Assembly: GCA_963841065.1 (NCBI GenBank)
Contig: CAWJBI010000050.1
Location: forward strand, 1-64,000
Reading direction: 5' to 3'
DNA: 64,000 nt
DNA from: M0108 sp963841065
GTDB taxonomy: Bacteria > Pseudomonadota > Gammaproteobacteria > Chromatiales > Chromatiaceae
A program made the position numbers and the translations under genes. Positions 47,577-56,886 of the stretch are shown one piece after another (the stretch's first letter is position 1; the number at the start of each line of letters is the position of its first letter). The notes under the pieces are model-generated. The model searched no databases. It was given only the letters and a program-made list of their open reading frames with translations, and had not been told where the DNA came from.

Positions 47577-48278
47577 TTAGGGCGCTGGCTTGGGGCTGGC
47601 CAGGGCCTCCAGGGGCGCGATCAAGTCGGCAAAAGCGTCTTTATTCACATACTGGATAACGACGCCGCCTTTTTTATCCATGGCCAGGTCCATGCCCTTG
47701 TCCGGGTAGAGCCAGTGGGTTACCCCGGTCTCGGGCTCCAGGCGTTGCTCCGCCGGGGTGCCGAAGCGTTTCGCGACGATCTCGGCGTCCAGGGATTTCC
47801 AGGGCAGGTAGGTGATGGCGGAGATAGGCAGGGTCTCCAGGGTCGCGATATCCGCCGGCTCCAGCTTGACCTTCTTGGCGCCGCTGCCCAACTGGCTGAT
47901 GCGCAGGCCCCGTTCATACATGGGGGCCAGGGTTGCCGCGTCCGCCTGGATGCCGATGACGAAATCCCCGCGGATGCGATTCAGATAAATCTGGTCGAAA
48001 TAGGCCTCCACCGCATAAGCGACCGCCTGGTGATCGGGGTCCAGGCGGGCGAAGAGGTTGATCTCCCCTTCCTCCTGGAACAGGTGGCGAATTTCGCCCA
48101 GGGTCGTCTCCCCCAGCGTAAAGCCGAAGACCCGGGTGCGGCCCTGGCCGTCCTGCTCCACCTGCCAGGGCAGGCGAGGGGTCTGGTCCTCGATGTTTTC
48201 ATCCGGCAGGAGCAGCATGATGCCGATGAAGGCGAAAACGGCAAAGGCGAGGATCGAGAGGATCATCTTACGATCCAT
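47577..48278 (-). CDS. Membrane-anchored protein, unknown
   Basis: A 233-residue protein with one N-terminal hydrophobic helix (MILSILAFAVFAFIGIMLLL) and a soluble domain rich in alternating charged and aliphatic residues (VFGFTLGETTLGEIRHLFQEEGEINLFARL). No catalytic motif or family is recognised. It is convergent with galE. The next gene upstream on the same strand (DUF498) ends 55 bases away, so they may be an operon. Confidence 0.72.
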   Translation of the reverse strand: MDRKMILSILAFAVFAFIGIMLLLPDENIEDQTPRLPWQVEQDGQGRTRVFGFTLGETTLGEIRHLFQEEGEINLFARLDPDHQAVAYAVEAYFDQIYLNRIRGDFVIGIQADAATLAPMYERGLRISQLGSGAKKVKLEPADIATLETLPISAITYLPWKSLDAEIVAKRFGTPAEQRLEPETGVTHWLYPDKGMDLAMDKKGGVVIQYVNKDAFADLIAPLEALASPKPAP

Positions 48279-48333
48279 GGGGGCGAGACTCCTGGGCGGC
48301 GGTTCCTGGGAAGGGGCGGGTGAGGGGGTAGCC

Positions 48334-48705
48334 TCAGATCGGCAGGAGCCCGGCCACGACTTGCCGGCCCTCGCCCATGAGGATGTTATAGGTACGGCAG
48401 GCCGCCCCCGTGTCCATGACCTCGATGCCGATGCCCCGGGCCAGGCCCCGCGCCAGCAGGGCCATGGCGGGGAAGACCTGGCGGGCGCCGGTGCCGAGGA
48501 GGATGACCTGGGGGTCGAGTTCCAGCAGGGCGTCGATGTGGGCCTCCGTCAGATCGGCGGCCACCTGGGGACCCCAGGCGGGCAGGAGCCGCCGGGGGGT
48601 CAGGATGAGCCCCGTGACGAAGAACTTGCCATCGATGAGGATGCGGCCCGGCTCATAGCCCTCGATGAGGTAACCGTCGCCTGGGTCCGCTTGGGAAAAT
48701 TTCAT
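48334..48705 (-). CDS. Mth938-like (DUF498) protein
   Basis: A 123-residue protein of the DUF498/NDUFAF3-like family (WGPQVAADLTEAHIDALLE, VILLGTGARQVFP, IGIEVMDTGAACRTYNILMGEGRQV). Human NDUFAF3 is a complex I assembly factor; the bacterial role is unproven. ATG 48705 is chosen because the family starts at this point; the open frame further upstream overlaps the alaC start region. Confidence 0.87.
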   Translation of the reverse strand: MKFSQADPGDGYLIEGYEPGRILIDGKFFVTGLILTPRRLLPAWGPQVAADLTEAHIDALLELDPQVILLGTGARQVFPAMALLARGLARGIGIEVMDTGAACRTYNILMGEGRQVVAGLLPI

Positions 48706-48841
48706 GTGGGCAACATACCCCAACCCCCCCTGGGTCGGCAAGGCTTCAGGCGGGTGCCGTCGGAAAGCCTGATTTAATTCCGCCCGGCTTGGCGGTAAAC
48801 TCCCCCGACCCTCCTTCCGACCCCCCAGCCGTGAGGTTCTC

Positions 48842-50041
48842 ATGGTCGCTCCCAGCTCCGAATTCAGCCGCATTCAGCGCCTGCCGCCCTATGTCTTCAA
48901 TATCGTCAATGAGTTGAAGGCGGCCGCGCGCGCGCGCGGGGAGGACATCATCGACTTTGGCATGGGCAACCCCGACCAGCCCACCCCGCGACACATCGTC
49001 GATAAGCTGGTGGAGGCCGCCCAGCGCGAGGATACCCATCGCTATTCCGTGTCCCGGGGCATTCCGCGCCTGCGCCGCGCCATCTGCCACTGGTATCGCG
49101 AGCGCTTTGCGGTGGACCTGGACCCGGACAGGGAGGCCATCGTCACCATCGGTTCCAAGGAGGGCCTGGCCCATCTGGCCCTGGCGACCATGGGGGCCGG
49201 TGACACCGTCCTGGTGCCCAACCCCGCCTATCCTATTCATCCCTATGGCTTTGTCATCGCCGGGGCGGATGTGCGCCATGTCCCCCTGGTGCCGGGGGTC
49301 GATTTTTTCGAGGAGTTGCGCCGGGCCATCCAGGACTCCTGGCCCAAGCCGAAGATGTTGGTCATCAACTTCCCCGGCAATCCCACCGCCCAGTGCGTCG
49401 AGCTGGATTTCTTCGAGCGGGTCGTCGCCGTGGCCCGGGAACACGGCATCTGGGTGGTTCATGACCTGGCCTACGCCGACATCGTCTTCGACGGCTACAA
49501 GGCCCCTTCCATTCTGCAGGTCCCCGGGGCGACGGACGTGGCCGTGGAGTTCTTCTCCCTCTCCAAGAGCTACAACATGCCGGGTTGGCGGGTGGGCTTC
49601 ATGTGCGGCAACGCCGACCTGGTCGCCGCCCTGGCCCGTATCAAGTCCTATCTCGACTACGGCACCTTTACCCCCATCCAGGTGGCGGCCATCACCGCCC
49701 TGGAGGGGCCCCAGGATTGCTTGCGCCAGATCAGTGGCCAGTACGAGAGCCGCCGCAACGTCCTCTGCGAGGGCCTGGGGGCGGCGGGGTGGCTCATGGA
49801 GAAACCCAAGGCCACCATGTTCGTCTGGGCGCCCATCCCCGAGCCCTATCGTGCCCTGGGTTCCCTGGAGTTTTCCAAGAAGCTGCTGAGCGAGGCCAAG
49901 GTGGCGGTCTCCCCCGGCATCGGCTTTGGCAAGTATGGGGATACCCATGTGCGCTTCGGCCTGATCGAGAACGAGCATCGCACCCGCCAGGCCGTCCGCG
50001 GTATCAAGGAGATGTTCCGACGCGACGGTGTCCATCGCTAA
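48842..50041 (+). CDS. alaC: Alanine transaminase AlaC-like aminotransferase
   Basis: Fold-type I PLP aminotransferase of 399 residues. It has DFGMGNPDQPTP, SRGIPRLRRAI, VINFPGNPTAQ, VHDLAYADIVFDGY and the PLP lysine in FFSLSKSYNMPGWRVGF, followed by the C-terminal arginine region THVRFGLIENEHR. This is the AlaC/YfdZ signature. Placement near hom fits amino acid metabolism. The antisense strand is open throughout but is a GC-rich shadow. Confidence 0.92.
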   Translation: MVAPSSEFSRIQRLPPYVFNIVNELKAAARARGEDIIDFGMGNPDQPTPRHIVDKLVEAAQREDTHRYSVSRGIPRLRRAICHWYRERFAVDLDPDREAIVTIGSKEGLAHLALATMGAGDTVLVPNPAYPIHPYGFVIAGADVRHVPLVPGVDFFEELRRAIQDSWPKPKMLVINFPGNPTAQCVELDFFERVVAVAREHGIWVVHDLAYADIVFDGYKAPSILQVPGATDVAVEFFSLSKSYNMPGWRVGFMCGNADLVAALARIKSYLDYGTFTPIQVAAITALEGPQDCLRQISGQYESRRNVLCEGLGAAGWLMEKPKATMFVWAPIPEPYRALGSLEFSKKLLSEAKVAVSPGIGFGKYGDTHVRFGLIENEHRTRQAVRGIKEMFRRDGVHR

Positions 50042-50057
50042 TTCTGGAATGCCCCCC

Positions 50058-51065
50058 ATGGGATCCCCTTTCGGGTACACCCTGCCCACCGTCCGCGTCC
50101 TGATCATCGCCCTGGTCCTGGCCTTGGCCGCGGTGTTGCCGAAGGGTGCCCAGGCGGAAGGGGTTGCGGGCTCCAGGGATCCCTCACAGGTGGCGCCCCT
50201 GCGCTTCTTCGCGGTGGGCGACCTGCCCTATCACCGGGCGGAAGAGGTCCCCTTGCACGCCCTGCTGGCGGGGGCGGCCTCGGAACAACCCCCCTTTATC
50301 GTCCATGTGGGGGATATCAAATCCGGCGGCAGTCCCTGCACGGACGAGCAGTTGCGGGGTATCGCGGCCATCTTCGAGTCCCTGCCGGTACCGGTGGCCT
50401 ACACCCCGGGGGACAACGAGTGGACCGACTGCCACCGCCCCGGGGCTGGCGGACTGAACCCCCGGGACCGGCTGGCGCGCCTGAGGGCAATCTTCTACGC
50501 CGACCCGGCGGTGCTGAGGCTCGCCGCCCTCGGGGTGATCCAGGCCGATCCGAGTTATCCGGAGATCTATGGCTTTGTCGCCCGCGAGGTACTCTTCGTG
50601 TCCTTGCATATCGTCGGCAGCGAAAACGGTCTCGACGCCCCTTATGCCGGGGCCAGGGCCGAGTTCGAGGACCGTGACGCCATCAACCAGGCCTTCTTGA
50701 ACCGCATGCTCGACTCACCCGCGGGGCGGAACGCCCGAGCCCTGGTGGTACTGATCCATGCCGACCCCCTCTTCGAATCCGGCAAGGGGCCGGAGGGCTT
50801 TCAGGGTTTCAAGCAGCAACTGGTGGCCACCATGAGCCGCTTCCCGGGTCCGGTGCTGCTGATCCATGGCGATACCCATCACTTCCAACACAACCACCCC
50901 CTGCTCGACCCCGCCCAGGGCGCCCCCTTCGAGCGCTTCACCCGGGTGGAGGTCCCCGCCTCTCCCCTGGTGGGAGGTGTCTGGATCACGGTTGACCCCC
51001 GTGCGGCGGAGCCCTTTACCGCTAAGCCGGTGTATGCGGTCTCACTGGAGACCTTGGGGAACTGA
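50058..51065 (+). CDS. Secreted metallophosphoesterase-like protein
   Basis: A 335-residue protein with a signal peptide (VLIIALVLALAAVLPKGAQA). A calcineurin-like fold follows: FFAVGDLPYHRAEE, VHVGDIKSGGSPC, YTPGDNEWTDC, LIHADPLF and LIHGDTHHFQHNHP provide the expected D, D, N, H and GDxH ligands. Unlike LpxH, it is exported. ATG 50049 is an equally possible start. The substrate is unknown. It begins only 16 bases after alaC. Confidence 0.8.
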   Translation: MGSPFGYTLPTVRVLIIALVLALAAVLPKGAQAEGVAGSRDPSQVAPLRFFAVGDLPYHRAEEVPLHALLAGAASEQPPFIVHVGDIKSGGSPCTDEQLRGIAAIFESLPVPVAYTPGDNEWTDCHRPGAGGLNPRDRLARLRAIFYADPAVLRLAALGVIQADPSYPEIYGFVAREVLFVSLHIVGSENGLDAPYAGARAEFEDRDAINQAFLNRMLDSPAGRNARALVVLIHADPLFESGKGPEGFQGFKQQLVATMSRFPGPVLLIHGDTHHFQHNHPLLDPAQGAPFERFTRVEVPASPLVGGVWITVDPRAAEPFTAKPVYAVSLETLGN

Positions 51066-51310
51066 GCTTACCGACCAGGGCCCCCTTCGCCCCCAGGCTT
51101 CCCGCGCCCTAAGGAAGTCTTCGGTCTGCCCGGATTCCGTCCGGATTCTCGCCTCGCTATAGCCCTGACCCTTATACTAGCCGCCTAGCATCCAGGCCCA
51201 GAGGCCATGCCGAGAAGCCTTTCCGACGGTTCTCGGTCCAGTACTGGGTGCCCCTGGCAGTTACGACGCCGCAAAGTAACCAAGCGTTTCAGATAAAGAG
51301 GAATACAGCT

Positions 51311-52624
51311 ATGGAGCCGGTGAAGATTGGATTGTTGGGATTGGGCACGGTCGGTGGCGGTACGGTCACCGTCCTGACCCGCAATGCGGCCGAGATCGCC
51401 CGCCGCGCCGGACGCGAGATCCACATCGCCCGCGCGGCGGCCATCCAGTACAACCCCGACATCCCGGGCCTCGATCAGATTGGTGAGATCGGCAACGACG
51501 GTTTCGCCCTGGTGGACGACCCGGAGATCGATATCGTCATCGAGCTCATCGGTGGCTATTCCCCCGCCCGGGAACTGGTCCTGCGGGCCATCGCCAACGG
51601 CAAGCACGTCGTCACCGCCAATAAGGCCCTCATCGCCCGCCATGGCAATGAAATCTTTGCCGCCGCCCGGGAACAGGGCGTGGTGGTGGCCTTCGAGGCC
51701 GCGGTCGCCGGCGGCGTGCCCATCATCAAGGCCCTGCGCGAGGGCCTGGCCGCCAACCATATCGAGTGGATCGCCGGCATCATCAATGGCACCGGCAACT
51801 TCATCCTCACCGAGATGCGCGACAAGGGCCGCGACTTTGCCGACGTGCTGGTGGAGGCCCAGGCCCTGGGCTATGCCGAGGCGGACCCGACCTTCGATGT
51901 CGAGGGCATCGATGCCGCCCACAAGCTCACCATCCTGGGCGCCCTGGCCTTCGGTATCCCGCTGCAATTCGAGAAGACCTTCACCGAGGGCATCTCACGC
52001 ATCCAGGCCCAGGATGTCGCCTACGCGGCGGAGTTGGGTTATCGCATCAAGCACCTGGGTATAGCGCGGCGCTCGGGGCATGGCATCGAGATGCGCGTCC
52101 ACCCCACTCTCATCCCCCATCGCCGCCTCATCGCCAATGTCGATGGCGTCATGAACGCGGTGCTGGTCAAGGGCGACGCCGTGGGCCCCACCCTCTATTA
52201 CGGCGCGGGGGCCGGCGCCCTGCCCACCGCCTCGGCGGTGGTGGCGGATGTCCTGGACGTCACCCGCGTCCTCACCTCCGACCCCGGCAACCGGGTGCCG
52301 CACCTCGCCTTCCAGCCGGACGAGATCGCCGATATCCCGGTGCTGGCCATGGAGGATGTCGAGACCGCCTACTATCTGCGCATCGCCGCCCTGGACCAGC
52401 CGGGCGTCATGGCCGAGATCGCGGGCATCCTGGGTTCCGAGGGCATCAGCATCGAGGCCATCAAGCAGAAAGAGCCGGACGAGGGCGAGACCCATGTCCC
52501 CCTCATCATGCTCAGCCACCGGGTACGCGAGGGTCGCATGAACCGGGCCATCGCCCGCATCGAGGCGCTGAACACGGTCAAGGGCGAGGTCATGCGTATC
52601 CGCATGGAGACCCTCGCCGGTTGA
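51311..52624 (+). CDS. hom: Homoserine dehydrogenase
   Basis: NAD(P)-dependent step from aspartate semialdehyde to homoserine, leading to threonine and methionine. The 437-residue protein has GLLGLGTVGGGTV, TANKALIARHG, AGIINGTGNFILTEM, GYAEADPTFDVEGIDAAHKL and a C-terminal ACT domain (residues about 355-430, YYLRIAALDQPGVMAEIAGIL). The ATG at 51311 is preceded by GAGGAAT. The downstream TTG-start gene overlaps its stop. thrC, often next to hom, is not here. Confidence 0.96.
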   Translation: MEPVKIGLLGLGTVGGGTVTVLTRNAAEIARRAGREIHIARAAAIQYNPDIPGLDQIGEIGNDGFALVDDPEIDIVIELIGGYSPARELVLRAIANGKHVVTANKALIARHGNEIFAAAREQGVVVAFEAAVAGGVPIIKALREGLAANHIEWIAGIINGTGNFILTEMRDKGRDFADVLVEAQALGYAEADPTFDVEGIDAAHKLTILGALAFGIPLQFEKTFTEGISRIQAQDVAYAAELGYRIKHLGIARRSGHGIEMRVHPTLIPHRRLIANVDGVMNAVLVKGDAVGPTLYYGAGAGALPTASAVVADVLDVTRVLTSDPGNRVPHLAFQPDEIADIPVLAMEDVETAYYLRIAALDQPGVMAEIAGILGSEGISIEAIKQKEPDEGETHVPLIMLSHRVREGRMNRAIARIEALNTVKGEVMRIRMETLAG

Positions 52625-53736
52625 GCCGGCGCCTCGATCTCCTGGTCCCCGGCCTCTTCGGGCCGGTGCCGGTGCATCCCGCGGAGGTTCCGCCGACACC
52701 GGTCCTGTCCCGGCTTTTGGGCCGCGCTGACCGCCTGCCCGGGGCTGTCGCGGCCGATCCCTGCCGGACCCTCTTCCACCTCTTCGGCTATGCCCCCGCC
52801 TCGGATCGGGACTGCCCCAGCGGCCCCTATTGCCGCCTGGCGGACGATCCCGGCGCCACGCCTGCCGCCTATGTCCTCCACGCCGATCCCGTCCATCTGC
52901 GGCCGGACCGGGACCGGCTGGTGCTCTTTGCCGGGCCCGACTTCGCCCCGGACCGGGCAGAGGCGGATGCCCTCGTCGCCCTCTTCAACCAGCACCTCGG
53001 CACCGATGGCCTGCGCCTCGAGGCCCCGACCCCGGAGCGCTGGTACCTCCTGACCGAACAGCCCCCCGACCTGGTCACCCAACCCCTCGCCAACGTCCTG
53101 GGCCGGCCCATCGCCGGCCAAATGCCACAAGGACCCGAGGCCCGCCGCTGGGCCCGCTACCTCAACGAGATCCAGATGCTCTTTCACCACAGCGCGGTGA
53201 ACGAGCGCCGGGAGGCGGCCGGCATCCCCACCCTCAACGGTCTCTGGCTCTGGGGCGGTGGCCAGCGATTGCCGGTCCCCGCCACGGCCCCTTATAACCG
53301 GGTCTTCAGCCCGGACCCCCTGGCCCTCGGCCTCGCCCACACCCAGGGCATCCCCACCGCGCCCCTGCCCGCGGATCTGGGAGCGGTCCTCGCCGCCGGA
53401 GATGCTTCCACCCCAACCCCGACCCCATTAGCCACCGGCGCCGACCTCATCCACTGGTCTGGCATCTGGGAGGCGGTGCTGGCCGCGGATGGTATGGCCT
53501 GGGCGGCCTCCCTGTCCGCCCTGGAGCAGTGGCTCACCGGGCTGGACGGTCGTGTCAGCGCCACCGGCGGGGCAGCCCCGCTCCTCAGACTTAACTTCAA
53601 CCTTTATCCCGCCAACGGTGAGCACTTCCGCTACCGTCCCCACCATCGCTATCGCTTCTGGCGCCAACAACTCGACCTCGCCCCGTGGCTGGGGGACCGC
53701 GGGGTAAGGGGCCCAGCGAACGTCAACCAGACCTGA
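52621..53736 (+). CDS. COG4255-like protein (phosphoglycerate-mutase-related, conserved unknown)
   Basis: A 371-residue protein starting at a TTG that overlaps the hom stop (TTGA), which implies translational coupling. It begins LSRRLDLLVPGLFGPVPV. Later conserved blocks are ADPVHLRPDRDRLVLF, PERWYLLTEQPP, LNEIQMLFHHSAVNERRE and GLWLWGGG. These match a proteobacterial family commonly annotated as a regulatory protein or phosphoglycerate-mutase-related and often linked to recJ. No catalytic Ser/Asp pattern of a true alkaline-phosphatase-fold mutase is evident. The open frame runs back through hom, but that part is a shadow. Confidence 0.75.
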   Translation: MSRRLDLLVPGLFGPVPVHPAEVPPTPVLSRLLGRADRLPGAVAADPCRTLFHLFGYAPASDRDCPSGPYCRLADDPGATPAAYVLHADPVHLRPDRDRLVLFAGPDFAPDRAEADALVALFNQHLGTDGLRLEAPTPERWYLLTEQPPDLVTQPLANVLGRPIAGQMPQGPEARRWARYLNEIQMLFHHSAVNERREAAGIPTLNGLWLWGGGQRLPVPATAPYNRVFSPDPLALGLAHTQGIPTAPLPADLGAVLAAGDASTPTPTPLATGADLIHWSGIWEAVLAADGMAWAASLSALEQWLTGLDGRVSATGGAAPLLRLNFNLYPANGEHFRYRPHHRYRFWRQQLDLAPWLGDRGVRGPANVNQT

Positions 53737-53800
53737 CCGCACCTCGCCACGGTGCCCTGGTCTCCATCAGCCAGGTGGACCCTGGGATTGGCGTCCGTCG

Positions 53801-55042
53801 TCAGAGCTGGACGAGGATGGTTCCGCGTTGGCTCGGAGTAGCCTGACCTGCATACCACAGCGAAACGGTGTAACTACGACGGCTGAATCGCAAATCCCGA
53901 ATGTCGACCTCCACCCATGTCATCGGCTTACTGTCAATCCAGGTTCCGGTATTCGCATAAATCCTGCCTGGCCAACCGAATCGCTGCCAGAGAAGTGGCT
54001 TATGGGTGTGCCCAAACAGCACGATGCGCGGCGTGAAGGGGTAGCGATCCTTGATTTTATTAGGCATTTTAAACAACAGGTTGGCGCTGTTTATCATGTA
54101 ACCCAATTCGTTCAACAAGGCCATGTCCGGCAAGACGATGTTTTGCCGATCCGGCCAGGCGGACATGATGGCGGCGTACAGGCGGGTGACATCCGCGACG
54201 GTGGGATCGGGAACGAAGCCGTCTTTTCCCTGCATGACAAAGAGATCCTCCGGCCCCTTACCCGCCCAGAGGGCGATGGCGTTGAAGATGGCCGCAATCA
54301 GGAGATCCTGTCTGTCGGCTGATTGGGGTAAGTCCCTGAGGTGTGGTTTTACAAAATGTTCGATGATGTCAGGCGAGGTATAGATGGTACCTTCTGCTTG
54401 AGACTGGGATGCGGCCAAACGGGTAATGAAGTAACCCAAGGGCAAGTGACTTCCGCCATGACTCCAGATGTCTGGGGCGTTGAAGAGGGTATAGCGATGG
54501 CCATGTTCAGCCCAAAGCACATCATCGAGCGTGTAGGCGCCCAGGCCGGGCTCGTCGGAGTTAATCACCATGCCGGGGAATGTATCTTCGATCAGCAGCT
54601 TGGCCGCGGGTTCGAATGACAGCAGGTCATGGTTGCCCGTAACGTAGGTGACCTGGATAGAGGGATTCTCACAGATTTCCTGCAAGGCGGTTACGACCGG
54701 CTGGTTGTGCTCCGCATCAAGGATCTCCTCGAATGTTGTTGGCACATCCTCGATGGGAACCATCCAGTCATCGAGGAGATCACCGAGGATCACCAGTTCC
54801 GAGACGTCATGGCGGGCGTTCAGCGCATGAAGGTAATTGGCGAGGGGGCCGATGTGCTCATACATCCAGGAAGTGCTGGCATCGGCACTGAGGTGAATAT
54901 CGCTGATGAAGACGACTTTTCTGCGTCCGCCGCCCTGTACGAGGCCTGACGCCAGGAACCGAGTCTTGGCAAGTGCCGGGGCAGCCAGTCCCGCCATGGC
55001 GCCCGCCAGTAAGACATGGGTTAGAAATTCGCGACGTTTCAT
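53801..55042 (-). CDS. Tat-exported metallophosphoesterase
   Basis: A 413-residue protein starting KRREFLTHVLLAGAMAGLAAPA, a twin-arginine-like signal. The calcineurin-like domain has FISDIHLSAD, VILGDLLDDWM, VTGNHDLLSFE, WAEHGHRYTLF and VLFGHTHKP, all metal-binding positions. It is longer than LpxH, with an insert between about residues 215 and 310. Codon use and GC content look lower than in neighbours, which hints at transfer. The substrate is unknown. Confidence 0.85.
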   Translation of the reverse strand: MKRREFLTHVLLAGAMAGLAAPALAKTRFLASGLVQGGGRRKVVFISDIHLSADASTSWMYEHIGPLANYLHALNARHDVSELVILGDLLDDWMVPIEDVPTTFEEILDAEHNQPVVTALQEICENPSIQVTYVTGNHDLLSFEPAAKLLIEDTFPGMVINSDEPGLGAYTLDDVLWAEHGHRYTLFNAPDIWSHGGSHLPLGYFITRLAASQSQAEGTIYTSPDIIEHFVKPHLRDLPQSADRQDLLIAAIFNAIALWAGKGPEDLFVMQGKDGFVPDPTVADVTRLYAAIMSAWPDRQNIVLPDMALLNELGYMINSANLLFKMPNKIKDRYPFTPRIVLFGHTHKPLLWQRFGWPGRIYANTGTWIDSKPMTWVEVDIRDLRFSRRSYTVSLWYAGQATPSQRGTILVQL

Positions 55043-55355
55043 ATCATCCCCCTGCTGGATAAGCTGTATTGAGGTGGCTTGGGCTTAGGGTACCGCCCTC
55101 TGAAAGTTTAGGACGGTCAGCCGGGGACTGCCGAAATGTACCAGGAAGTCCGCGAATCCAGGGTTCATCCCCAGGCGGCTGGCAATGGCCTTCGGCACTT
55201 GTGGTCAGGGTTTGGCGGGGATGGGCAGGGTATCAACATCCCTTCGGTCTGTTGGACTTTCGGTTTGCGCAGAGGGGTGGAATTTCACGCAGGATCATGA
55301 AAAACGGTCAATCCTTGACCGCTTATGGCATTCCGAAGGCATGTCCGCCGGGCTC
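55043..55355. other. Intergenic region with a short palindrome
   Basis: About 310 bases between the metallophosphoesterase start and the gabD stop. It contains the perfect 7-bp palindrome CGGTCAA-TCC-TTGACCG at 55305-55321, followed by CTT, of unclear role. No ORF is credible. Confidence 0.4.
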
Positions 55356-56825
55356 TCAGGCCGCCTGAACTCCCGGCCCCACCTCCAGGCACACGTACTT
55401 GATCTCCAGGTACTCCTCGATGCCGTAGCGGGAGCCCTCGCGGCCCAGGCCGGATTGCTTGACGCCGCCGAAGGGGGCGACGGCGGTGGAAACCAGGCCA
55501 GTGTTGATGCCGACCAGGCCGTACTCCAGGGCCTCGGAGACCCGCCAGGCGCGGGCCAGGTCGCGGGTGAAGAAGTAGGCCGCCAGGCCGAATTCGGTGG
55601 CGTTGGCCAGGTTGATGGCCTCGGCCTCGGTCTGAAAGCGGAAGAGGGGGGCGACCGGGCCGAAGGTCTCCTCCCGGGCCACCAGCATCCCGGCGTCCAC
55701 GTCCGCCAGCACCGTGGGCTGAAAGAAGGTGCCGCCCAGGGCGTGGCGTGCCCCGCCGGCCAGCAGGCAGGCGCCCTTGTCGAGGGCATCGGCGATGTGG
55801 GCCTCGACCTTCGCGACCGCCGCCTGGTTGATGAGGGGCCCCTGGACCACCCCCGACTCCAGACCGGGGCCAACCTTGAGCTCGCCGGCCTGTTCCGCCA
55901 GGCGGGCGGCGAAGTCGTCATAGATGCCGTCCTGGACCAGGAAGCGATTGGCGCAGACGCAGGTCTGGCCGGTGTTGCGGTACTTGGATTGGATGGCGCC
56001 CGCCACCGCCGCCTCCAGGTCGGCGTCGTCGAAGACGATGAAGGGGGCGTTGCCGCCCAGTTCCAGGGACAGCTTCTTGAGGGTATCGGCGCACTGGCGC
56101 ATCAGCAGCTTGCCCACCGCCGTGGAGCCGGTGAAGCTCAACTTGCGCACCACCGGATTGCTGGTCAACTCCTGGCCGATAGGTCCGGAGGCGCCGGTGA
56201 TGACGTTGAAGACCCCCGCCGGGATGCCGGCCCGTTCCGCCAGCACCGCCAGGGCCAGGGCCGACAGGGGCGTCTCGGAGGCAGGCCTGGCCACCAGGGT
56301 GCAACCCGCCGCCAGGGCCGCGGCGGCCTTGCGGGTGAGCATGGCGGAGGGGAAGTTCCAGGGGGTGATGGCGGCGCAGACGCCGATGGGCTGCTTGAGC
56401 ACCAGGATGCGCTTGTCCGCCAGGTGCGGCGGGATGATGTCGCCATAGACCCGGCGCCCTTCCTCGGCGAACCAGTCGATGAAGGAGGCGGCATAGGCGA
56501 TCTCGCCGCGCGCCTCCGCCAGGGGCTTGCCCTGTTCGGCGGTCATGATGCGGGCCAGGTCCTCCTGACTTTCCAGCATCAGGTCGTGCCAGAGGCGCAG
56601 TCGCTGGCTACGCTCGCCGGCGGTAAGGACGCGCCAGGCCGGCCAGGCCGCCTCCGCCGCCTGGATGGCGCGCCGGGTCTCCGCGATGCCCATATCGGGA
56701 ACTTCGGCGATGACCTCGCCGTTGGCGGGATCGGTCACCATCAGGGTGAGCCCCGAGTCCGCGTCGACCCATTCGCCACCCAGGTAAGCCTGCCGCCGCA
56801 GGAGATCGTGATCCTGGATTTTCAT
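55356..56825 (-). CDS. gabD: Succinate-semialdehyde dehydrogenase (NADP+)
   Basis: Aldehyde dehydrogenase of 489 residues that converts succinate semialdehyde to succinate. It has ITPWNFPSAMLTRK, the coenzyme loop FTGSTAVGKLLM, the general base in ELGGNAPFIVFDDAD and the catalytic cysteine in NTGQTCVCANRF, where two cysteines two residues apart resemble E. coli GabD. ATG 56825 is chosen for MKIQDHDLLRRQAYL and an upstream GGAGAAAG. gabT is not adjacent. With sucCD in the same window, it could complete a succinate-forming branch. Confidence 0.92.
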   Translation of the reverse strand: MKIQDHDLLRRQAYLGGEWVDADSGLTLMVTDPANGEVIAEVPDMGIAETRRAIQAAEAAWPAWRVLTAGERSQRLRLWHDLMLESQEDLARIMTAEQGKPLAEARGEIAYAASFIDWFAEEGRRVYGDIIPPHLADKRILVLKQPIGVCAAITPWNFPSAMLTRKAAAALAAGCTLVARPASETPLSALALAVLAERAGIPAGVFNVITGASGPIGQELTSNPVVRKLSFTGSTAVGKLLMRQCADTLKKLSLELGGNAPFIVFDDADLEAAVAGAIQSKYRNTGQTCVCANRFLVQDGIYDDFAARLAEQAGELKVGPGLESGVVQGPLINQAAVAKVEAHIADALDKGACLLAGGARHALGGTFFQPTVLADVDAGMLVAREETFGPVAPLFRFQTEAEAINLANATEFGLAAYFFTRDLARAWRVSEALEYGLVGINTGLVSTAVAPFGGVKQSGLGREGSRYGIEEYLEIKYVCLEVGPGVQAA

Positions 56826-56886
56826 CTGTCTTTCTCCCCGCCTGAAACCGATGAGGATCAGCTCACGGGATGTGAGCGCCGCTGTA

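Noticed and set aside
48746..50107. 453-residue minus-strand ORF opposite alaC
   Set aside because: Shadow frame; alaC and the DUF498 gene account for the sequence.
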